Origin: Paenibacillus aquistagni
GTDB lineage: Bacteria > Bacillota > Bacilli > Paenibacillales > Paenibacillaceae
DNA: 64,000 nucleotides
NCBI RefSeq assembly: GCF_900177815.1
Contig: NZ_FXAZ01000001.1
Coordinates: 1,788,301-1,852,300 of the forward strand
Direction: 5' to 3'
The position numbers were made by a program, and so were the translations under genes. Below, piece after piece: positions 17,773 to 26,486 of the stretch. The notes under the pieces are model-generated. The model ran no database searches and was not told where the DNA came from. It was given only the letters and a program-made list of their open reading frames with translations. Position 1 is the stretch's first letter. Every line of letters begins with the position of its first letter.

Positions 17773-19113
17773 TTACGCATGAAGCTCGCTTACCTCATAA
17801 GCAACCGGCTCCTCAATCTTCTTCATCTCAATCTTGCGGATACGATGGCGTTCCTTCTCCAGAACGATGAATTCAATATTGTCCACCGTAATTTTAACGC
17901 CCCGCTTCACATCCGGATAACGATCATACAGCCATCCTGCGATCGTGTCAAAGTCTTCGCTCTCATAATTCGTGCCGAAGATGTCATTAATCTCAGATAG
18001 AAGCACTTTACCGTCTACACGGTAGTGATCATCGTCAATCATCTCGATCTCTGCCTTTTCCTCAGCATCGAATTCATCACGAATCTCGCCAACGATCTCT
18101 TCCAGAATATCCTCAATCGTAATCATACCCGAGGTTCCACCGTACTCATCAACAAGAACCGCCATATGAACGCGGTCAAGCTGCATCTTGCGAAGCAAGC
18201 TCTTTACCGGCATCGCTTCAGATACAGTAAGAACGGGCTGCACAAGCTGCACAAGCTCTGCTTGGCGAATTTCATTATATTGAAGAAACATTTGTTTCGT
18301 ATTGACCATTCCAATGACATTGTCCTTATCCCCGCGAATGACGGGATAACGTGTATATTGCTCCTGCTTCATCACGATCATATTCTCTTCAATCGTGGAA
18401 TCCGCATCCAAGCAGATCATGTCTGTTCTCGGTACCATGATCTCTTTTGCCAGCAATTCGTCAAAGGTAAAGATATTGCTCATGTAGCCGTATTCTGTGT
18501 TGTTAATCTTACCGCTCTCAAAACTCTCGTTCAAAATAATCTGAAGTTCTTCTTCCGTATGCGCTTCCTCATGCTCACTAACGGGCTTGAAGCCAAACAA
18601 GCGAACAAGAGCATTTGCAGATCCATTCAACAACCAAATAAACGGGTACATGATGCGATAAAACCAAATAATCGGCTTGGAAAAGGCTAATGTAACCTGC
18701 TCCGCCTTTTGAATCGCGAGCGTTTTCGGTGCAAGCTCACCCACAACAACGTGCAAGAACGTCATAAAGATGAAGGCGACGGCAACGGAAATCACTTTAT
18801 TCATCGATTCCGGGATGGCGAAGTACTCGAACAAAGGATGCAGGACTCGCTCCACCGTAGGCTCACCCAGCCAGCCTAAGCCGAGGGCTGTGATCGTGAT
18901 ACCCAGCTGACAGGCGGACAAGTATCCGTCAAGGTTCGTGATTACTTTTTTGGCCGATAAGGAATTGGCCTTCCCTTCTGCAACCAACTGATCAATACGG
19001 CTGGAGCGGATCTTTACGATCGCAAACTCCGTCGCAACGAAGAATGCCGTAAGCAAGATCAGAATTGCAACAAGAATAAAATTCAATGTTAAGTTACCCG
19101 AGGGGTCGTCCAT
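17773..19113 (-). CDS. HlyC/CorC family membrane protein (CNNM plus CBS domains)
   Basis: About 446 residues. An N-terminal DUF21/CNNM membrane domain (about 1-190, with LLTAFFVATEFAIVKIR and the HVVVGELAPKTLAIQ segment) is followed by two CBS domains (about 205-330, MVPRTDMICLD, DEYGGTSGMITIEDILEEI) and a CorC/HlyC transporter-associated domain (about 345-430). Members of this family are linked to magnesium and cobalt efflux or homeostasis; old haemolysin names are misleading. The start at 19113 follows GGAGAG twelve bases upstream; an ATG 48 bases earlier has no site. Confidence 0.9.
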   Translation of the reverse strand: MDDPSGNLTLNFILVAILILLTAFFVATEFAIVKIRSSRIDQLVAEGKANSLSAKKVITNLDGYLSACQLGITITALGLGWLGEPTVERVLHPLFEYFAIPESMNKVISVAVAFIFMTFLHVVVGELAPKTLAIQKAEQVTLAFSKPIIWFYRIMYPFIWLLNGSANALVRLFGFKPVSEHEEAHTEEELQIILNESFESGKINNTEYGYMSNIFTFDELLAKEIMVPRTDMICLDADSTIEENMIVMKQEQYTRYPVIRGDKDNVIGMVNTKQMFLQYNEIRQAELVQLVQPVLTVSEAMPVKSLLRKMQLDRVHMAVLVDEYGGTSGMITIEDILEEIVGEIRDEFDAEEKAEIEMIDDDHYRVDGKVLLSEINDIFGTNYESEDFDTIAGWLYDRYPDVKRGVKITVDNIEFIVLEKERHRIRKIEMKKIEEPVAYEVSELHA

Positions 19114-19298
19114 TGTACTATAATTCTCTCCTTTTTTTCCTTGAGGATACACGAAAAGCATATTTCAAGGTCATTTGAACTTATTATATGAGCTTATAAC
19201 CGGTTCTTCAACGTTTGAATCTGTTCAAATTCTGCCTAAAAGCCGATTTTTTGACCGTTTGCCTGAGAAGAAGCGTCTTTCTAATTCCCTTATCTTCT

Positions 19299-19328
19299 TT
19301 GACTTTGATTTGGTTCTGATTCTATGAT
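19299..19328 (+). promoter_or_regulatory. Sigma-A-like promoter of the DUF1836 gene
   Basis: TTGACT (19299-19304), an 18-base spacer and TATGAT (19323-19328), about 40 bases before the ATG at 19368. Confidence 0.6.
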
Positions 19329-19367
19329 AAATAGGACTGATCCATTCGAACAGAAGGAGGTTTAGGC

Positions 19368-20171
19368 ATGGAGCCGTTTACATTTACGCGCAAGCAAATG
19401 TCTCAGCTGCTGTTGTCCATTGCTTCTTATTGCGAGAAGCGCCAAGCGGCCGCCCCCGCATCCCATCCATCCTTGAATTGGCTGCATGAAGCATGGCAGC
19501 GAGATCAACAGCCTTCTTCATCGGACAGCTCCTTATCATGCGCGATGCCTAACCGCCTCCAGATGATGATAGAAAAGTATATCCGCAGCGGGATGTGGAC
19601 AGAAGGCCTCTCCTTAAATGAGATTGTCGCATTAGGCAATCAAGTGGAGTATACGAATTTCTCTATCACCTCCGTTCAGAACTGGGTGAAGCGTGAGATT
19701 CGAAGCCTGGTTGGCCCGCCTCGCTTAGGCAAGAAATACGATCTGCAGCAAGCAGCGATCATCCTAATTGTTGAGGATTTGCGGGCCGCACTGTCCTTTG
19801 AGGAGATTCGGCAGATGTTCACTTCCTTGCGCATTCACGCTCAGGAGCCTGTGCCCATCATTAAGCCGCTGCGATTGTATCAGCTGTACAGTACATTATA
19901 TGAAGCATTAGATCAGGATAACGACCAAATTCTCGATGTTCGGCTATTTGATCCTTTGAAGCTGCACCATGATGGACAGCTTGAATCAGTCATTCGCCTC
20001 AAGACCGAAGAATTTCTGGTTGAGGAGCTTCCACAGGAGCGCGAGTACCACTTTCTGCTAAGGGATGCGCTTATTATTGCACTGACCTCACTGCAAACGA
20101 TCTTCTTTCAAAGCCTGGCAAAGCGCTATTTGCAGCATATGCTGCATCAGCATTCAGAGGCAAAGGGATAA
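19368..20171 (+). CDS. DUF1836 domain protein (MerR-like DNA-binding)
   Basis: A 267-residue cytosolic protein. The DUF1836 core spans about residues 70-190: SLNEIVALGNQVEYTNFSIT, then SVQNWVKREIRSLVGPPRLG, KYDLQQAAIILIVEDLR and ALSFEEIRQMF. The helix arrangement resembles winged or MerR-like DNA-binding domains, so a regulatory role is usual to assume, but no target is known. The ATG follows GAAGGAGG with ideal spacing. It is monocistronic and ends before the hairpin at 20232-20290. Confidence 0.88.
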   Translation: MEPFTFTRKQMSQLLLSIASYCEKRQAAAPASHPSLNWLHEAWQRDQQPSSSDSSLSCAMPNRLQMMIEKYIRSGMWTEGLSLNEIVALGNQVEYTNFSITSVQNWVKREIRSLVGPPRLGKKYDLQQAAIILIVEDLRAALSFEEIRQMFTSLRIHAQEPVPIIKPLRLYQLYSTLYEALDQDNDQILDVRLFDPLKLHHDGQLESVIRLKTEEFLVEELPQEREYHFLLRDALIIALTSLQTIFFQSLAKRYLQHMLHQHSEAKG

Positions 20172-20172
20172 A

Positions 20173-20671
20173 TTAATTGCTGTTACCAGCTTCATGTTTA
20201 ATAATCTGCTGAAGAAGGCAGTAATAAACCAAAATAAAGACATAGCTGTGCAGGAGTAACCTCCATGACACGACTATGTCTTTATTTTTTACGTCATTTT
20301 CACTTAAGTATCGGCGGCCTAATCGAACGAGAAGCTTACTTTTGGGATAGCCTCTTTCGATGGTGAGGGCAGATTGATCCTTCACTCCTTGCAAATGCTG
20401 TGTAAAATCCACCTTAAGCTCTTCAATTATATGCTGTTTAACCACGCCACCTGCTGCGTCTGCAGGGTCAGTTCCATCAAGATTGAATTTGCAAACGTCT
20501 GGTACACCCCAATCGGTTCAACCACTTTATTAGCTCTGCATGTGTGAATAAAGATTCGGCCGTTGGAAATCCGATATAATCTGAAGCTGCATGTACATCT
20601 CGAACGGAATGATAAATACCAAAATAATAATAGCAGGCTGCTGCAAGGATGAAAGACAGGGCAATAAAAAT
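20173..20671 (-). pseudogene. Frameshifted gene of unknown function, 5' end cut by an IS1182-type element
   Basis: Two minus-strand open frames, 20692-20477 and 20517-20173, read as one protein if one base is skipped between 20517 and 20480. The joined sequence runs ...LFTHAELIKWLN then TDWGVPDVCKFNLDGTDP... VVKQHIIEELKVDFTQHL. The upstream part has one membrane helix (IFIALSFILAAACYYYFG). Its apparent start lies inside the left end of the insertion element, whose end reads MDFFSDL, so the original N-terminus has been lost. A terminator hairpin at 20232-20290 overlaps the last codons, suggesting the original stop was nearer 20300. I do not recognise the family. Confidence 0.5.
20232..20290. 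terminator. Bidirectional terminator after the DUF1836 gene
   Basis: AAATAAAGACATAG (20232-20245) pairs with CTATGTCTTTATTT (20274-20287), with extra pairing of GGAG/CTCC in the loop. A T-run follows on the plus strand. Confidence 0.85.
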
Positions 20672-20699
20672 GAGGTCACTGAAAAAGTCCATTCTTACG

Positions 20700-20749
20700 A
20701 AAAAAGGTACAGTCCTTCAATTGAACATGAAGGAGACTGTACCTTTTTT
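20700..20749 (+). terminator. Hairpin inside the left end of the IS1182-type element
   Basis: AAAAAAGGTACAGTC (20700-20714) pairs with GACTGTACCTTTTTT (20735-20749), and CTTC with GAAG inside. It ends in six T and would shield the transposase gene from outside transcription. Confidence 0.75.
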
Positions 20750-20791
20750 GCCGAATAATTAAAGGCATCACGAAAAAGTGGGTGAGAGCAG

Positions 20792-22243
20792 ATGATTCGT
20801 CAACAACAAACCTTGGTTCTGAGTCCTTATGCGGCATTGTATGACATCGTCGTGCCGAAGGACAATATGCTCCGTCAAATCAACGAACTGGTGGACTTCA
20901 CCTTCATATATGAGGAACTAGAAGGGAAATATTGCTTGGACAATGGACGTAACGCCATTGATCCCATTCGCATGTTTAAATATCTACTGCTGAAAGCCAT
21001 CTTTGAACTATCTGATGTAGACATTGTCGAGCGCTCTAAGTATGACCTGTCGTTCAAATATTTCCTGGGCATGGCGCCGGAGGATCCGGTTATTGAACCG
21101 AGTTCCTTGACGAAATTTCGCAAGCTGCGCTTAAAAGACATCGACCTGTTGGATATGCTTATCGGGAAGACGGTAGCCCTCGCCATCGAGCAGAATATCC
21201 TGAAGAGCAACTCCATTATCGTTGACGCTACGCATTCGAAAGCGCACTACAACCAGAAGTCTCCGCAAGAAATTCTGCAAGATCGTGCGCGGAAATTACG
21301 AAAGGCCGTTTATAGCATGGATGAATCGGCCAAAGCTAAGATGCCAGCAAAGAACACGAACAACGTACTCGAAGACGAAATCGAGTACTGCCAAAAACTC
21401 GTCGCCTTCATCGAAAACGAATCCGGAATCGCACAAGTGCCGAAAATTCTGGAGCCGCTCAACCTGCTGAAGGAGACGGTGGAAGATGACGTCGAGCAAC
21501 TTCGCCTGGCGGCGGACCCGGATGCGCGTGTGGGACATAAGAGCGCAGATTCCGCTTTCTTTGGATATAAAACACATCTAGCCATGACAGAGGAACGTAT
21601 TATTACTGCGGCTGTCATTACAACGGGCGAGAAAAATGATGGCAAACAGTTGCAGACGCTCATCGAAAAAAGCAAAGCAGCCGGCATGCAGGTCAGTACT
21701 GTCATTGGCGATACCGCATATTCGGAAAAGGATAATATTTCGTATACGAAGAGTAAAGAGATTGAACTCGTAGCAAGGCTCAATCCGCTCATCACGCAAG
21801 GCAGCCGAAAGAAGGAAGACGAATTTCTGTTCAATAAAGATGCCGGCATGTACGTATGCCCAGCGGGTCACATGGCGATCCGAAAGGCTCGACAGGGTAA
21901 AAAAGGTATCGGTGAAAACCAAACGAACACCTATTATTTTGATGTAGAGCGATGCAAGCGTTGTCCGCTCAAGGAAGGCTGTTACAAAGAAGGCGCCAAA
22001 AGCAAGACATATTCCATGACCATTAAATCCAATGAACATTTGGAACAGATGGCCTTTCAAGATACGGAATACTTCAAGGAGAAATCCAAGGAGCGCTACA
22101 AAATTGAAGCCAAGAACAGCGAACTTAAACATGGACACGGGTATGATGTCGCCACATCCTCGGGTCTGCTTGGCATGGAAATGCAAGGTGCAATGACAAT
22201 ATTCGCTGTAAATCTTAAGCGAATATTGAAACTGATAGATTGA
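20792..22243 (+). CDS. IS1182-family transposase
   Basis: A full-length 483-residue DDE transposase. The N-terminal DUF772-type domain (about 45-120, KYLLLKAIFELSDVDIVERS) is followed by the catalytic region with Asp in IIVDATHSKAHY near residue 147, Asp in VIGDTAYSEKDN near 305 and Glu near the C-terminus in YKIEAKNSELKHGHG (about 447). A cysteine cluster (YVCPAGH, CKRCPLKEGCY) is the C-terminal zinc-like region of this family. No stop or frameshift is visible, so the copy may be active. Confidence 0.95.
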   Translation: MIRQQQTLVLSPYAALYDIVVPKDNMLRQINELVDFTFIYEELEGKYCLDNGRNAIDPIRMFKYLLLKAIFELSDVDIVERSKYDLSFKYFLGMAPEDPVIEPSSLTKFRKLRLKDIDLLDMLIGKTVALAIEQNILKSNSIIVDATHSKAHYNQKSPQEILQDRARKLRKAVYSMDESAKAKMPAKNTNNVLEDEIEYCQKLVAFIENESGIAQVPKILEPLNLLKETVEDDVEQLRLAADPDARVGHKSADSAFFGYKTHLAMTEERIITAAVITTGEKNDGKQLQTLIEKSKAAGMQVSTVIGDTAYSEKDNISYTKSKEIELVARLNPLITQGSRKKEDEFLFNKDAGMYVCPAGHMAIRKARQGKKGIGENQTNTYYFDVERCKRCPLKEGCYKEGAKSKTYSMTIKSNEHLEQMAFQDTEYFKEKSKERYKIEAKNSELKHGHGYDVATSSGLLGMEMQGAMTIFAVNLKRILKLID

Positions 22244-22278
22244 AAAAACACGGCGAGTAGACCCATTTAGAGCCCCAA

Positions 22279-22324
22279 AAAAAAGACATCCGCCCCCTAA
22301 AAAATGAAGGTAGATGTCTTTTTT
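22279..22324 (+). terminator. Terminator at the right end of the IS1182-type element
   Basis: AAAAAAGACATC (22279-22290) and GATGTCTTTTTT (22313-22324) form a perfect 12-bp stem ending in six T, 35 bases after the transposase stop. Confidence 0.85.
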
Positions 22325-22566
22325 CGACTTGTGCGAGACGCCCTTAGAAAAAACGCAAGTTTTTCAGTGGCCTCGTCTATTCCGAGGGCTCTTATTCGTC
22401 TTCAACGTATTCAAATAGTGCATCCAATTGATCGCAAACCTAGCACCTAATAAATCTTAGTTAGAGTTGCTGGCGACTGGTTATTTAATTTCATTTTGAT
22501 TACTGCTAATGAGAGCGGTTCTGTGAGGGGTAATAGAGTTAATTTGGTTTGTAAGTATCTAGCTGC

Positions 22567-22983
22567 CTAATTAATAAATCCTCCCCATTTACCAGTCCAT
22601 GAATAATTAAATGTTCCACTGCGAGAAGAGCTGTCAAGATTTTTTACTGCTATAATATAAGAATCAGAGGCAAGAAGATTAGTAAATTTACCAGATGTTT
22701 TTGTATCAGTTAACGTCACTTTACCAGCAGATTTTCCAGTACTCCCGTTAATCAAACTCACTTGTATATTCCATCCTCTTGCAACGTTGGTACCGTGTAT
22801 GCTAAATTCAACCGTTCCTTTTGAATCAACATCTAAATACCTTCCTACGTTATAAGAATTACCACCAGAAGAACCAGCTTTGGTTAAATTAAAGGTTGAT
22901 GATGATACTTCAGCAAATACAGGCACCGCAAAACAAATCATCATGAAAACTGAAAGTAACGACATAATTATTTTCTTCTTCAT
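22567..22983 (-). CDS. Small secreted protein of unknown function
   Basis: A 138-residue exported protein with a clear signal peptide (MKKKIIMSLLSVFMMICF, cleavage after VFA near residue 24). The mature part is rich in Ser, Gly, Thr and Asn (STFNLTKAGSSGGNSYNVGR) and looks like one small beta-sandwich, ending in a Trp/Gly-rich tail. I do not recognise it. The ATG at 22983 has GGAGG seven bases upstream. It sits between two insertion elements, and its lower GC content suggests acquisition. Confidence 0.7.
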   Translation of the reverse strand: MKKKIIMSLLSVFMMICFAVPVFAEVSSSTFNLTKAGSSGGNSYNVGRYLDVDSKGTVEFSIHGTNVARGWNIQVSLINGSTGKSAGKVTLTDTKTSGKFTNLLASDSYIIAVKNLDSSSRSGTFNYSWTGKWGGFIN

Positions 22984-23287
22984 AGCTATTCCTCCCAAGA
23001 TTGTTTTTATTCTTGCTTCAATTTCTTACTACAGGGATGCTTCCCCATATGGCTCTTTCTATGGATAAACTATCCAAATAATCATAATTAACATACCATT
23101 ATTTAACTTTGACGTCTATATGTTTTGTAGTTAGATTTCAAATAACTTTACCTTCCAATACCTCGGCCATCGTCTGCACTGCGGGACAAGCGCAAGACAC
23201 TTCACTGACGATGCAATAGCAGCTGTGTACACATTTCTGTTTAATAAATCAACTGGAAGCCTTGAGCTAATATCTATTTAATTTAAT
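22984..23287. other. AT-rich intergenic stretch before the IS4-type element
   Basis: It should contain the promoter of the secreted protein. A short plus-strand frame near 23120-23280 (FTFQYLGHRLHCG...) looks protein-like but has stops on both sides and no start, so it is at best a gene scrap. Confidence 0.3.
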
Positions 23288-24796
23288 AACTCAACTTTCG
23301 CACCTAAAAAATGGATTAAACCCTTGAGCGCGTAAGGAGAATTCAGTAATTTTACTCAGATTGACAAAAAAACACCTCGCTTGTTTGGTATCATGGAAGT
23401 GTCGAGCTTCATGCCAACAAGAAAGGTGCGTAACCCTATGTTACAACAACATTCCCTGTCTGACCAGTCTCGCTTTTCCAAACTTTTTGCCAGTCTTCAC
23501 ATTGGAAAATCGTTGCGGCAAGCGGGCATTTCCAAATCTTTCGGTCTTTCCAGTCTAGTCATTTTTCATATCGTGTTCTCTTTGGTTTTCGAAGGGAAGA
23601 ACTGGTTTCGCCTTCTGGAAAGCGACCACGGAGCAGATCTTCCCGGCAAGGACGTCATCTATCGGTTCTTGAACCAAGCTTCTTTTGCGTGGCGGCGCTT
23701 TTTGCAGGCTTTAAGTCTTCGTGTCGTACGCCATTTTGAAACGCTCATTTCGTCACAACGCGTAAGGGTGTTCATTATCGACGATTCGGTTTTGAGCCGA
23801 AACCGAAGCAAAAAAGCAGAGTTGTTAGCACGAGTTTTTGACCATTCCACGGGCAAATTCACCAAGGGCTACACCATGCTAACCCTAGGTTGGTCGGACG
23901 GCTTTAGCTTTGCTCCGCTGGATTTTGTCATGCTGTCTTCCTCCAAAATCACCAATCGGTTATGCGAAATGTCCGGGGCTCTCTCTAAGCGCAGTCATGG
24001 GTACAAACGCCGGCTGGAGGCTTTTTTCCGGAAGCCAGATGCGGTTGTTGCTATGCTAAAACAGGCGCTTCGTGCAGGATTTACCGCCGACTACGTCCTT
24101 ATTGACAGCTGGTTTACACAAGCTCCACTTCTTCACGAGCTCGCAGCTCAGGGGCTTCCTGTCATTGGTATGGTGAAAGAGATGAAGCAGCGTTATCTCG
24201 TGCAAGGCAAGCGAATGACACTGCGTGAGGTGTTTCAAAGCCTTCCTGCCTCGATGACAAAAGTCATCAAAGGCTCCGTCATCGTGCAAACCGCTTGTGG
24301 GCTACCCGTGAAGCTTGTTTTTGTCCGCAACCGGAATAAGAAACGGGAATGGCTTGCCATTTTAAGTACCGATGTGACGCTGGATGCCGCTGAGATTGTA
24401 CGGATCTACGGCATGCGCTGGAGCATAGAAACCTTTTTCAAGGTCACCAAAAGTTATTTAAAACTGGGAACCGAATTTCAAGGCCGATCTTTCGATGGGG
24501 TAATTAGTCACACCACGATTGTATTCAGCCGCTATTTGGCGATGGAATACGAACGGCGTCAGTCGAGTGATGACCGGACACTAGGAGGACTTTTCTTCCT
24601 TTTTGCTGACGAAGTCCGGGATCTGGACTACCAAACCGCACTTCAGCAGCTCATGAGTTTGTTTCTCGAAATGTCCCAGGCAAATACGAAGAAGAACAAA
24701 ACGGCTATTTTTTGTCAACTACAGGAATGGTGGATCTCCGGTTTGCCCAGTTATATCAAGGATTTGTTTGGAGATTTGAGCTGCGAAAGTTGAGTA
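23288..24796. mobile_element. IS4-family insertion sequence, apparently complete
   Basis: The terminal inverted repeat ACTCAACTTTCGCA is seen at the left (about 23289-23302) and, reversed, at the right (about 24782-24795). The transposase gene fills the interior and its last codons run into the right repeat. No clear target duplication was found; both flanks are AT-rich. Confidence 0.75.
23438..24793 (+). CDS. IS4-family transposase
   Basis: About 451 residues from the ATG at 23438, which has AAAGGTG nine bases upstream. DDE residues are visible: Asp in VFIIDDSVLSRNRSKK near residue 115, Asp in YVLIDSWFTQAPLL near 220, and the Y-(2)-R-(3)-E-(6)-K signature in IYGMRWSIETFFKVTKSYLK near 330-345. 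It is uninterrupted and may be functional. Confidence 0.93.
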   Translation: MLQQHSLSDQSRFSKLFASLHIGKSLRQAGISKSFGLSSLVIFHIVFSLVFEGKNWFRLLESDHGADLPGKDVIYRFLNQASFAWRRFLQALSLRVVRHFETLISSQRVRVFIIDDSVLSRNRSKKAELLARVFDHSTGKFTKGYTMLTLGWSDGFSFAPLDFVMLSSSKITNRLCEMSGALSKRSHGYKRRLEAFFRKPDAVVAMLKQALRAGFTADYVLIDSWFTQAPLLHELAAQGLPVIGMVKEMKQRYLVQGKRMTLREVFQSLPASMTKVIKGSVIVQTACGLPVKLVFVRNRNKKREWLAILSTDVTLDAAEIVRIYGMRWSIETFFKVTKSYLKLGTEFQGRSFDGVISHTTIVFSRYLAMEYERRQSSDDRTLGGLFFLFADEVRDLDYQTALQQLMSLFLEMSQANTKKNKTAIFCQLQEWWISGLPSYIKDLFGDLSCES

Positions 24797-24820
24797 ATAT
24801 ATAAAACCTTTTTTCAATGG

Positions 24821-25035
24821 TTGAAACAACCAAACTATAAAATGGAAGATGATATGGCAATAGGAATTTCAAATAAATTAACAATTTCAAGAGACCATAC
24901 AATGCTTGTCTATTCCAGATTAGAAAATTATGGAGGAGGTACTGAGTGGTATCCATTAGAAGATACCTATAGAGCTCCATACATAGATGCGGGTGGTCAT
25001 AGTATTAAGTTTAAGTTAGTAAAGAGGTTCTCTAC
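24821..25035 (+). pseudogene. Gene scrap of unknown function between the IS4 element and the intron remnant
   Basis: About 70 codons (GISNKLTISRDHTMLVYSRL, ENYGGGTEWYPLEDTYRAPY, then HSIKFKLVK) read like real protein but have no ribosome binding site. The frame then runs into the reverse-transcriptase remnant. The left side abuts the IS4 element. It is probably the middle of a gene cut by both elements. The product is not recognised. Confidence 0.35.
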
Positions 25036-25371
25036 CTATGTTCTCGACTTCTTCCACCCTTTCCAGATGTACATGCGGAGTCTCCTTCGCAACCATCCAT
25101 TCCAGCTTTGCAGGATCCGTTTTATGTCAGCTACGTAGAAGTAGCCAATCCAGACCCTATCGTAGACTTTCACCTTCTCCATCTCCTGGTCAAATTCGTT
25201 CAGATAGATGTTTGCTAATAGCAGCGACAAAGATCCTCCTTGCGGTGAACCTTCTTCCGTTTTGCAATGAACTCCGTTTTCCATGACCCCACTTTTCAGA
25301 TACTTCTTGATCAGGTCGGTTACTCGCTTGTCGTGCATTTCTTGCCCTTGGCTAACAGTTCCTACTTCCAA
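25036..25371 (-). pseudogene. Group II intron reverse transcriptase/maturase remnant
   Basis: About 110 codons. The segment EEGSPQGGSLSLLLANIYLN is the RT finger/palm motif (PQGG..S..LAN), and WNGWLRRRLRMYIWKGWKK is the maturase C-terminal motif. Some 150 or more residues between them, including the YADD active site, are missing, as are the N-terminal RT blocks and the endonuclease region. It is therefore a dead, internally deleted copy of an LtrA-like protein. Confidence 0.85.
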
Positions 25372-25421
25372 GCCTGTAGCGGACTTTCACCGCCATGTTA
25401 TCGCTCATGCCGGGCGCACTT

Positions 25422-25456
25422 AAAAAAGATGACTCCTGTCCAATACAGGAATCATC
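25422..25456 (-). terminator. Terminator-like hairpin downstream of the phosphodiesterase gene
   Basis: GATGACTCCTG (25428-25438) pairs with CAGGAATCATC (25446-25456) with one mismatch. On the minus strand six T follow. It could end the minus-strand phosphodiesterase transcript 90 bases after its stop. Confidence 0.7.
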
Positions 25457-25541
25457 TATGTCCTTGACAAGGGGTCCAGATTAAACAGCTGAATGCTCTT
25501 GTTATATATCCAACTTATTTCATTATCCGATGCTCTTCTCT

Positions 25542-26375
25542 TCAAGAAGAAGGAACGGTCTGGAACAGCTGCTCAGGAACATGAGCATCCCATGCTTCCG
25601 GCTGCTTGACTCCTAAGGCCGCCAAGACTACCGCTGCTGTGTCTTTGAAGGTTACTCCATCAATATCAGCGTGAGGATTGACGATTGAGCCTGCCGCTCC
25701 CCAGAACACCGTGCGATCAAGCGGATGATCCGAGCCATGATTGAAAGGATCTGTCCCTCCGCCTCCGTGATCCGTAACAAATAAGATCAAGCTGTCCTCC
25801 AGCCATCCACGTTCTCGGATAACCTCAAGCACACGGCCGATCTGCTTATCAGCGTTCTCAATGCTTCGAAGCTGTTCATCGGTATTGTATCCATGACGGT
25901 GTCCACCACCATCAGGGCCATCTAAGGCCAAGTAAAAGATGTGCACATCCGGAACTTCTCTTAGATATTCACAAGCCTTAATCGTTAATTCCTCATCATC
26001 GGCAACCACTTTATGTATATCGATGGCTTCTTCCACTAAGCCGAAATTAATCGGTTCCCAGCAGGTAAATGAAGCAAAGGTCCACTCTGGATGCTCATCT
26101 CTTGCTGCTTTGAAGAAGGACGGGTACGGTGAATCCAATGAGAAGCGTTCAACAGCAGCACGATTGTTGTCATAACCATGCTTATCTGGGGTTACGCCAT
26201 GCAGCATTGATCCCCAGCACTGTGCACTAATCGTAGGCATTTCTGTTTGTGCACGATAGGTAATCGCCCCTTGTTCCGCAATTATTCTAGGGATATGCAC
26301 CGCCTCTGAACGCTGCAGAAAATTACCTGCACCATCCATTCCTAATACAAATACGCGGGATACTGACTTGTCCAT
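25542..26375 (-). CDS. Alkaline phosphatase-like phosphodiesterase/nucleotide pyrophosphatase
   Basis: A 277-residue soluble protein of the type I phosphodiesterase/nucleotide pyrophosphatase (alkaline phosphatase superfamily) group. Metal ligands are visible in VFVLGMDGAGN (near residue 12), the nucleophile region TISAQCWGSMLHGVTPDKHG (near 45-65), LALDGPDGGGHRHG (near 150-160) and FVTDHGGGGTDPFNHGSDHP (near 205-225). It lacks a signal peptide. The natural substrate is not given by sequence; relatives cleave phosphodiesters or phosphonoacetate. The ATG at 26375 is preferred to a GTG four codons earlier, which touches the AAGGAG site. Confidence 0.85.
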   Translation of the reverse strand: MDKSVSRVFVLGMDGAGNFLQRSEAVHIPRIIAEQGAITYRAQTEMPTISAQCWGSMLHGVTPDKHGYDNNRAAVERFSLDSPYPSFFKAARDEHPEWTFASFTCWEPINFGLVEEAIDIHKVVADDEELTIKACEYLREVPDVHIFYLALDGPDGGGHRHGYNTDEQLRSIENADKQIGRVLEVIRERGWLEDSLILFVTDHGGGGTDPFNHGSDHPLDRTVFWGAAGSIVNPHADIDGVTFKDTAAVVLAALGVKQPEAWDAHVPEQLFQTVPSS

Positions 26376-26486
26376 TCCTAGCCACACTCCTTATCTGAAA
26401 GATCTGTTCCTCCCATCTTAGAAGTAGGACCAAAAAATAAGAATGGACAATTGTAACGTATATATGACTTTTCGTTTGCCTCACTG

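Larger units (their letters stand above)
20672..22374. mobile_element. IS1182-family insertion sequence, apparently complete
   Basis: About 1.7 kb. The left end reads GAGGTCACTGAAAAAGT (from 20672) and the right end, on the other strand, GAGGCCACTGAAAAACT (ending near 22374), an imperfect terminal inverted repeat of about 17 bases. Inside are one intact transposase gene and two terminator-like hairpins next to the ends. I could not identify a target-site duplication. It interrupts the gene at 20173-20671. Confidence 0.8.

Noticed and set aside
18025..18690. 221-codon plus-strand open frame
   Set aside because: It is antisense to the CorC-like gene, which has full family motifs; the frame is a shadow without a ribosome binding site.
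21578..22186. 202-codon minus-strand open frame inside the IS1182-type element
   Set aside because: It is antisense to the intact transposase gene and has no site or recognisable motif.
22388..22566. Possible continuation of the IS-interrupted gene on the far side of the IS1182-type element
   Set aside because: No minus-strand frame leading to the IS end without stops and with a start could be joined convincingly to the 20671 fragment.
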